Source: Promethearchaeota archaeon
GTDB lineage: Archaea; Asgardarchaeota; Lokiarchaeia; Sigyniarchaeales; SOKP01
DNA: 64,000 bases
Reading direction: 5' to 3'
Assembly: GCA_011364925.1 (NCBI GenBank)
Contig: RDOA01000013.1
Location: forward strand, 1 to 64,000
Part shown: piece after piece, positions 60,804-64,000 of the stretch
Position numbering within the stretch: the first letter of the stretch is position 1
Layout of the letters: every line of letters starts with the position of its first letter
Notes under the pieces: generated by a model
The model's database searches: none
What the model was told of the DNA's origin: nothing
The model's input: the letters and a program-made list of their open reading frames with translations, nothing else
Position numbers and translations under genes: made by a program

Positions 60804-61109
60804 ATGATTTTTATGGTAACGAATTGGTACCCATTTCATAAAGAAGAAGAAGTAGCCAAAATACAACTAAAAGTGCCTCAACAATTTCCACCTTATATTA
60901 AAAAATGGCAATTGTTTGGAACTGCTGACGGAAGAAGGGGTCTTAAAGGTTATGGTATTGTGTATACAGATCCCGAAAAAGTGGATGAAGCAGGAAGATA
61001 TATAACAAAAGTAATGAGTTTATTTAATGAAGTTGAAGGATATACCTGGAAAGTAGAACCGTTAATGGGTATGAAAGACTTTCAAAAAATGCAATCTCTG
61101 AAGCTGTGA
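60804..61109 (+). CDS. DUF3303-like small protein
   Basis: A 101-residue protein from ATG 60804 (a GTG at 60795 would add three residues). MIFMVTNWYPFHKEEEVAKI, YIKKWQLFGTADGRRGLKGY, GIVYTDPEKVDEAGRYITKV and YTWKVEPLMGMKDFQKM suggest a ferredoxin-like dimeric fold of the DUF3303/Dabb type. Function unknown. The short repeat upstream may be its regulatory region. Confidence 0.6.
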   Translation: MIFMVTNWYPFHKEEEVAKIQLKVPQQFPPYIKKWQLFGTADGRRGLKGYGIVYTDPEKVDEAGRYITKVMSLFNEVEGYTWKVEPLMGMKDFQKMQSLKL

Positions 61110-61381
61110 TTTTTTATCTGAAATATGCTATTTAGAAAACTAAATTTCTTTTTTTATTCTTTTTTTTGAAAATATAAGTTTTTAAACTTGAAGTAGTGCT
61201 TAATTTTCATTTTCAAAATAATCAAATATAAGAATAAAAAACCTATATGATGCTCTCTCGACGAAATTTCTGAAAGAGAAAAAAGGCACTGATATTAGGA
61301 TTCAGCTTAGGTTTTTATATTTCAAACGAATATTATAAATTAACATCTTGAAATGAAGAATCGAAATACTTACAATAGAGA

Positions 61382-62671
61382 ATGAAGAAATATAAACAAA
61401 TCCTATATCATTCAAATAGGTTAAGCACAGTTAAGAAGTGCTTAATTTCACTAATATCAGTCAACCTTTTTCTGGTAGTTCTATTTCAAGGACTACTTAT
61501 CTCCACAGATGTTTTACCTCTTAATAAAAAGATTGGTATTAAAGCATCAGTTCCACAATATTGGCCAACTAATGGCTGGCGCACCTCCCAACCTGAAATT
61601 CAAGGAATGAGTTCTGCAAAACTACAAGAATTGCATGCGTATATTCGTGATGCGGATTTACCGCTAGATTCAGTAATAGTGGTTCGGAATGGTTACATTG
61701 TTTATGAAGATTATCCTAACTCTCCTAGATATAGAGAACATACACTTCACATTCTCCATTCTGTAACAAAGAGTTTTACATCTGCTCTGACGGGAATTGC
61801 TATTCAGGAAGGTTACATCGGAAGCGTTCATGATACTGTTCTCTCTTACTTCCCTAACAGAACAATCGCCAATGTTGATGCATGGAAACAGAATATGACA
61901 CTGGAACATTTACTTAATATGATGGCAGGAATGGAATGGGATGAATGGACCTACCCATATTCAGATCCACGTAATGATCTTAACCAAATGGTTAACAGCG
62001 GTGATTGCATCCAATTTATGCTGGATAGAAATATGACGGCACCCCCAGGATCAGTCTGGCTTTACAATACCGGTGCTTCTCACCTTTTAGCAGGAATTAT
62101 TCGCCAAACTACGGGAAAAACACCACTTCAATACGGTTTTGAAGTCTTGTTTACCCCACTTGGTATAACAGATGTACAATGGACGAGTGATTCTCAAGGT
62201 CTCAATTTTGGGGGCAGCGAATTACGCCTTAAACCTCGTGATATGGCAAAGTTTGGATTCCTTTACCTTAATAATGGTACGTGGGATGGGCAACAGATTG
62301 TTCCAGAAGCTTGGGTTTCCCAATCACGCGAATCCGCAGTAATTCCTTGGAGTGGGACAGGGTATGGGTATCTATGGTGGAAATCTCAAAGCTTGGGTAC
62401 ATTTGAGGCTCGGGGACTTTATAATCAATGGATTATTGTAAATCCTGAAAACGATCTTGTAATTATTTTTACAGCAACTGATATCTACGGACATATTCCA
62501 ATTGTTTATCTAGTTAGAGATTTTATTATTTCAGCTATAGGGGTATTTCCCTTAGACGATGCGGTATTTCCGTGGGAAATGACATTAACTTTGTCTTTCA
62601 TTATTGGAGTTCCTAGTACAGTAATTATTATAGTAATGGTGCGAAAAAAAAAGCGGGTCAATAAAAATTGA
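61382..62671 (+). CDS. Secreted serine beta-lactamase-fold hydrolase (class C/EstB-like)
   Basis: A 429-residue protein. An N-terminal hydrophobic segment (SLISVNLFLVVLFQGLLIS) is a signal or anchor. The SxxK nucleophile motif is in HSVTKSFTSALTGIAIQEG. WLYNTGASHLLAGIIRQTTG carries the tyrosine motif, as YNTG rather than YxN with an extra residue. A C-terminal helix LSFIIGVPSTVIIIVMVRKK anchors it to the membrane. So the catalytic domain should face outside. Such enzymes hydrolyse esters or peptides; beta-lactam resistance is not implied. Confidence 0.88.
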   Translation: MKKYKQILYHSNRLSTVKKCLISLISVNLFLVVLFQGLLISTDVLPLNKKIGIKASVPQYWPTNGWRTSQPEIQGMSSAKLQELHAYIRDADLPLDSVIVVRNGYIVYEDYPNSPRYREHTLHILHSVTKSFTSALTGIAIQEGYIGSVHDTVLSYFPNRTIANVDAWKQNMTLEHLLNMMAGMEWDEWTYPYSDPRNDLNQMVNSGDCIQFMLDRNMTAPPGSVWLYNTGASHLLAGIIRQTTGKTPLQYGFEVLFTPLGITDVQWTSDSQGLNFGGSELRLKPRDMAKFGFLYLNNGTWDGQQIVPEAWVSQSRESAVIPWSGTGYGYLWWKSQSLGTFEARGLYNQWIIVNPENDLVIIFTATDIYGHIPIVYLVRDFIISAIGVFPLDDAVFPWEMTLTLSFIIGVPSTVIIIVMVRKKKRVNKN

Positions 62672-62764
62672 AGTAGGCGTTTCGAATTTGGGAAGGAGAT
62701 TTCGAATAGTTTAATAATAGGATTAGAAGACTAAATCTTCAAAATTAAAAATGCAAAAATTTCT

Positions 62765-62926
62765 TTATTTTTGAAGTTCTCTTTTCTTTAAGCGTAAATC
62801 TTTAGATCTGCATCTACGACATTTTTTTGCTCTTAAGGGATTTAAAGCTCCGCATTTGCGACACACCGTTTTCATTAATAAGTGATGTCGCGCTATTTTT
62901 CTTTTATAAGGGTCATCGATCGGCAT
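62765..62926 (-). CDS. rpl40e: 50S ribosomal protein eL40
   Basis: A 53-residue basic protein, [18 protein letters not shown] then [19 protein letters not shown] and [16 protein letters not shown], with the C-x2-C...C-x2-C zinc pattern of archaeal eL40. In eukaryotes this protein is made as a fusion with ubiquitin; here it stands alone. It is too short for automatic frame lists with a 60-codon floor. Its 3' end lies close to the end of the beta-lactamase-fold gene. Confidence 0.88.
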   Translation of the reverse strand: MPIDDPYKRKIARHHLLMKTVCRKCGALNPLRAKKCRRCRSKDLRLKKRELQK

Positions 62927-63167
62927 CTGATATTCACATTTATCTACTGATTTTTCTGTTCAATTTAATAATTTTTTAACTGTTATTCTTTTTGAAACTA
63001 TTATACTAAGCTTTTAATTTAGTTTCATTTAAAGAATAAATTGAAAAACATTGGAAAGCTAAAAAATTTTATGATATGATTACAGACTATAAAGAAATAA
63101 AGTAAAAATTAAAATTTTATAAATAATTTTAAGCTATAAGTTAGAGTCAAATTAATAACAAATTTAG

Positions 63168-63371
63168 TTGAAAAAGTTGCCAAGCGAGATATTTAACGAG
63201 GAAAAGTTTTTAGAATTAGCAAAGACTGCTGTCCATTGTCGGGTTAAACGAGTAAAAGATGTTGTGAAGTTGAAACTAAGGACCAAAAATCAGCTTTATA
63301 CATATAAGACGGATCCTGAGACTGCTGATCGACTTGTAAGAAATCTTACATGTGATATTTTAGAGATATAA
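63168..63371 (+). CDS. rpl38e: 50S ribosomal protein eL38
   Basis: A 67-residue protein. EIFNEEKFLELAKTAVHCRV, KRVKDVVKLKLRTKNQLYTY and KTDPETADRLVRNL align with eukaryotic eL38, whose core is a short helix, two strands and LYT. TTG 63168 is the first start; TTG 63177 gives MPSEIF, closer to the eukaryotic MPRKIEEI. eL38 is absent from many archaea but known in Asgards and some others. It is followed 16 bp later by the KH/NusA-like gene. Confidence 0.85.
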   Translation: MKKLPSEIFNEEKFLELAKTAVHCRVKRVKDVVKLKLRTKNQLYTYKTDPETADRLVRNLTCDILEI

Positions 63372-63387
63372 GTGGAAAAGAAGCTAA

Positions 63388-63897
63388 ATGAAAAATCTTC
63401 CTGCGTGTAAAACATGTATAAATTCTGGATTTTTATGTACTAGTTGTCAAGATAAACTAGATACAGGAATTCTGACTCAATTTGAATTAGATTTAGCAAA
63501 AGATTTACTAGTTTTGGAAGATGAAGAACGTTTTGGATTTCTAAAAGAAATTTCTTTCTTCAAAGCAATTGACTTCGAAGACGTTGTTATATTCGTTATT
63601 GGAAAGAAAGATAAAATCAAAATCTCTCAAAACTTAATAAACTGGATAAAAGAAACGTACGAAATAGACGAGTTAATAATAGTCGAACAGACAAAAAATC
63701 CTCGAGTTGCTTTAGAAAGTATAATTGCTCCAAGCAAATTAATTTCACTTAACGAAATTTTTCTCGCTACTGGAGACATTGAATTTAAAGGAGTTCTCTC
63801 TAAAAAAGATCAAGATACTATCTTATTTACTAAGGAAGAACTTGAAGAATTAATTCTTGAACTCACCGGCAAAATTATTCGAATTGAATTTGAATAA
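63388..63897 (+). CDS. NusA-like zinc-finger/KH-type RNA-binding protein
   Basis: A 169-residue protein. The start ACKTCINSGFLCTSCQDKL has two CxxC pairs for zinc. The segment LAKDLLVLEDEERFGFLKEI, AIDFEDVVIFVIGKKDKIKI and NLINWIKETYEIDELIIVEQ resembles an archaeal KH-domain protein related to NusA. The KH GxxG appears as GKKD, so RNA binding may be altered. It probably works in transcription or translation, and it sits between eL38 and a peptidyl-tRNA hydrolase gene. Confidence 0.7.
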   Translation: MKNLPACKTCINSGFLCTSCQDKLDTGILTQFELDLAKDLLVLEDEERFGFLKEISFFKAIDFEDVVIFVIGKKDKIKISQNLINWIKETYEIDELIIVEQTKNPRVALESIIAPSKLISLNEIFLATGDIEFKGVLSKKDQDTILFTKEELEELILELTGKIIRIEFE

Positions 63898-63957
63898 GAG
63901 TAATTGCTTTATTTCTCAATTTCTTAATTTCATATTATCGAATAGGTTTGATATATT

Positions 63958-64000
63958 GTGGATGAATATAAACAGATTATCTTAGTGCGGACTGATTTAA
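63958..64000 (+). CDS. pth2: Peptidyl-tRNA hydrolase 2 (N-terminus, cut by window edge)
   Basis: A GTG at 63958 opens a frame MDEYKQIILVRTDL that runs to the edge. That is the N-terminal strand of archaeal/eukaryotic Pth2 (YKQxxxVRTDL). Pth2 frees tRNA from stalled peptidyl-tRNA. It is 60 bp after the KH-like gene on the same strand, forming a translation cluster with eL38. Only 14 codons are visible. Confidence 0.75.
   Translation, partial: MDEYKQIILVRTDL

Noticed and set aside
1-64000. tRNA, rRNA, insertion sequences, integrase
   Set aside because: I scanned for T-loop and rRNA-like GC-rich blocks and for transposase motifs and found none; only the island at 6101-6215 stood out.

Overview
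The window is strongly AT-rich, densely coded archaeal DNA, and its gene content points to an Asgard archaeon of the Lokiarchaeia (Promethearchaeota) type. The supporting genes are a profilin-like protein, four Ras/Rab-type small GTPases, several longin/roadblock-like proteins, a TATA-binding protein with an acidic N-terminal tail, CDC48, a group II chaperonin, eukaryote-type ribosomal proteins eL38 and eL40, deoxyhypusine synthase, and an archaeal/eukaryal O-phosphoseryl-tRNA(Sec) kinase. No rRNA, tRNA, CRISPR array, insertion sequence or integrase was seen. It reads as ordinary chromosome. Recognition is by motif and memory of families; no database search was run.

Layout. 1-8 kb: an ABC exporter (cut by the window edge) with its PadR-like regulator, a DUF362 protein, a protein built of twelve exact 35-residue repeats, a longin-like protein, a GC-rich structured-RNA candidate, and a radical SAM enzyme resembling tetraether lipid synthase. 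8-20 kb: a V4R-like protein beside a small GTPase, an aminotransferase, M20 and M24 peptidases, CDC48, a TPR protein, PSTK with a GIY-YIG protein, and a longin-like winged-helix protein whose 5' end appears frameshifted. 19-24 kb: a DegT aminotransferase, acylphosphatase, small GTPase, TBP behind several TATA boxes, then a second GTPase/thioredoxin/V4R cluster. 24-38 kb: PncC, an MFS transporter, an M29 peptidase, a longin-like protein, a polyamine-to-hypusine pair (speB, dys), ArgRS, a second DegT enzyme with a convergent Gfo/Idh dehydrogenase, a cytosolic reductive-dehalogenase-like protein, a GYD/Lin0512/Tag operon and an atypical small GTPase. 38-49 kb: a winged-helix regulator, two tandem acyl-CoA synthetases, a large surface protein, membrane proteins and a small ABC exporter. 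49-64 kb: profilin, an HDAC-fold deacetylase, a polytopic membrane protein ending in a longin-like domain, TPR, alpha/beta hydrolase, chaperonin, an F420-type oxidoreductase, a secreted beta-lactamase-fold protein, and a translation cluster (eL40 divergent from eL38, a KH/NusA-like protein and the start of Pth2).

Working picture. Themes are protein quality control (CDC48, thermosome, several peptidases), translation and its modification (ArgRS, deoxyhypusine synthase fed by agmatinase, selenocysteine synthesis through PSTK, eL38/eL40, Pth2), archaeal lipid chemistry (Tes-like), fatty-acid activation, and a eukaryote-like signalling layer of GTPases with longin and V4R partners. The items most worth following are the 12 x 35-residue repeat protein, the GC-rich RNA candidate at about 6.1 kb, the palindromic TATA cluster in front of tbp, two genes that each need a one-base correction in a T-run to be complete, the recurrent GTPase-V4R neighbourhood, and the membrane protein with a longin-like tail.
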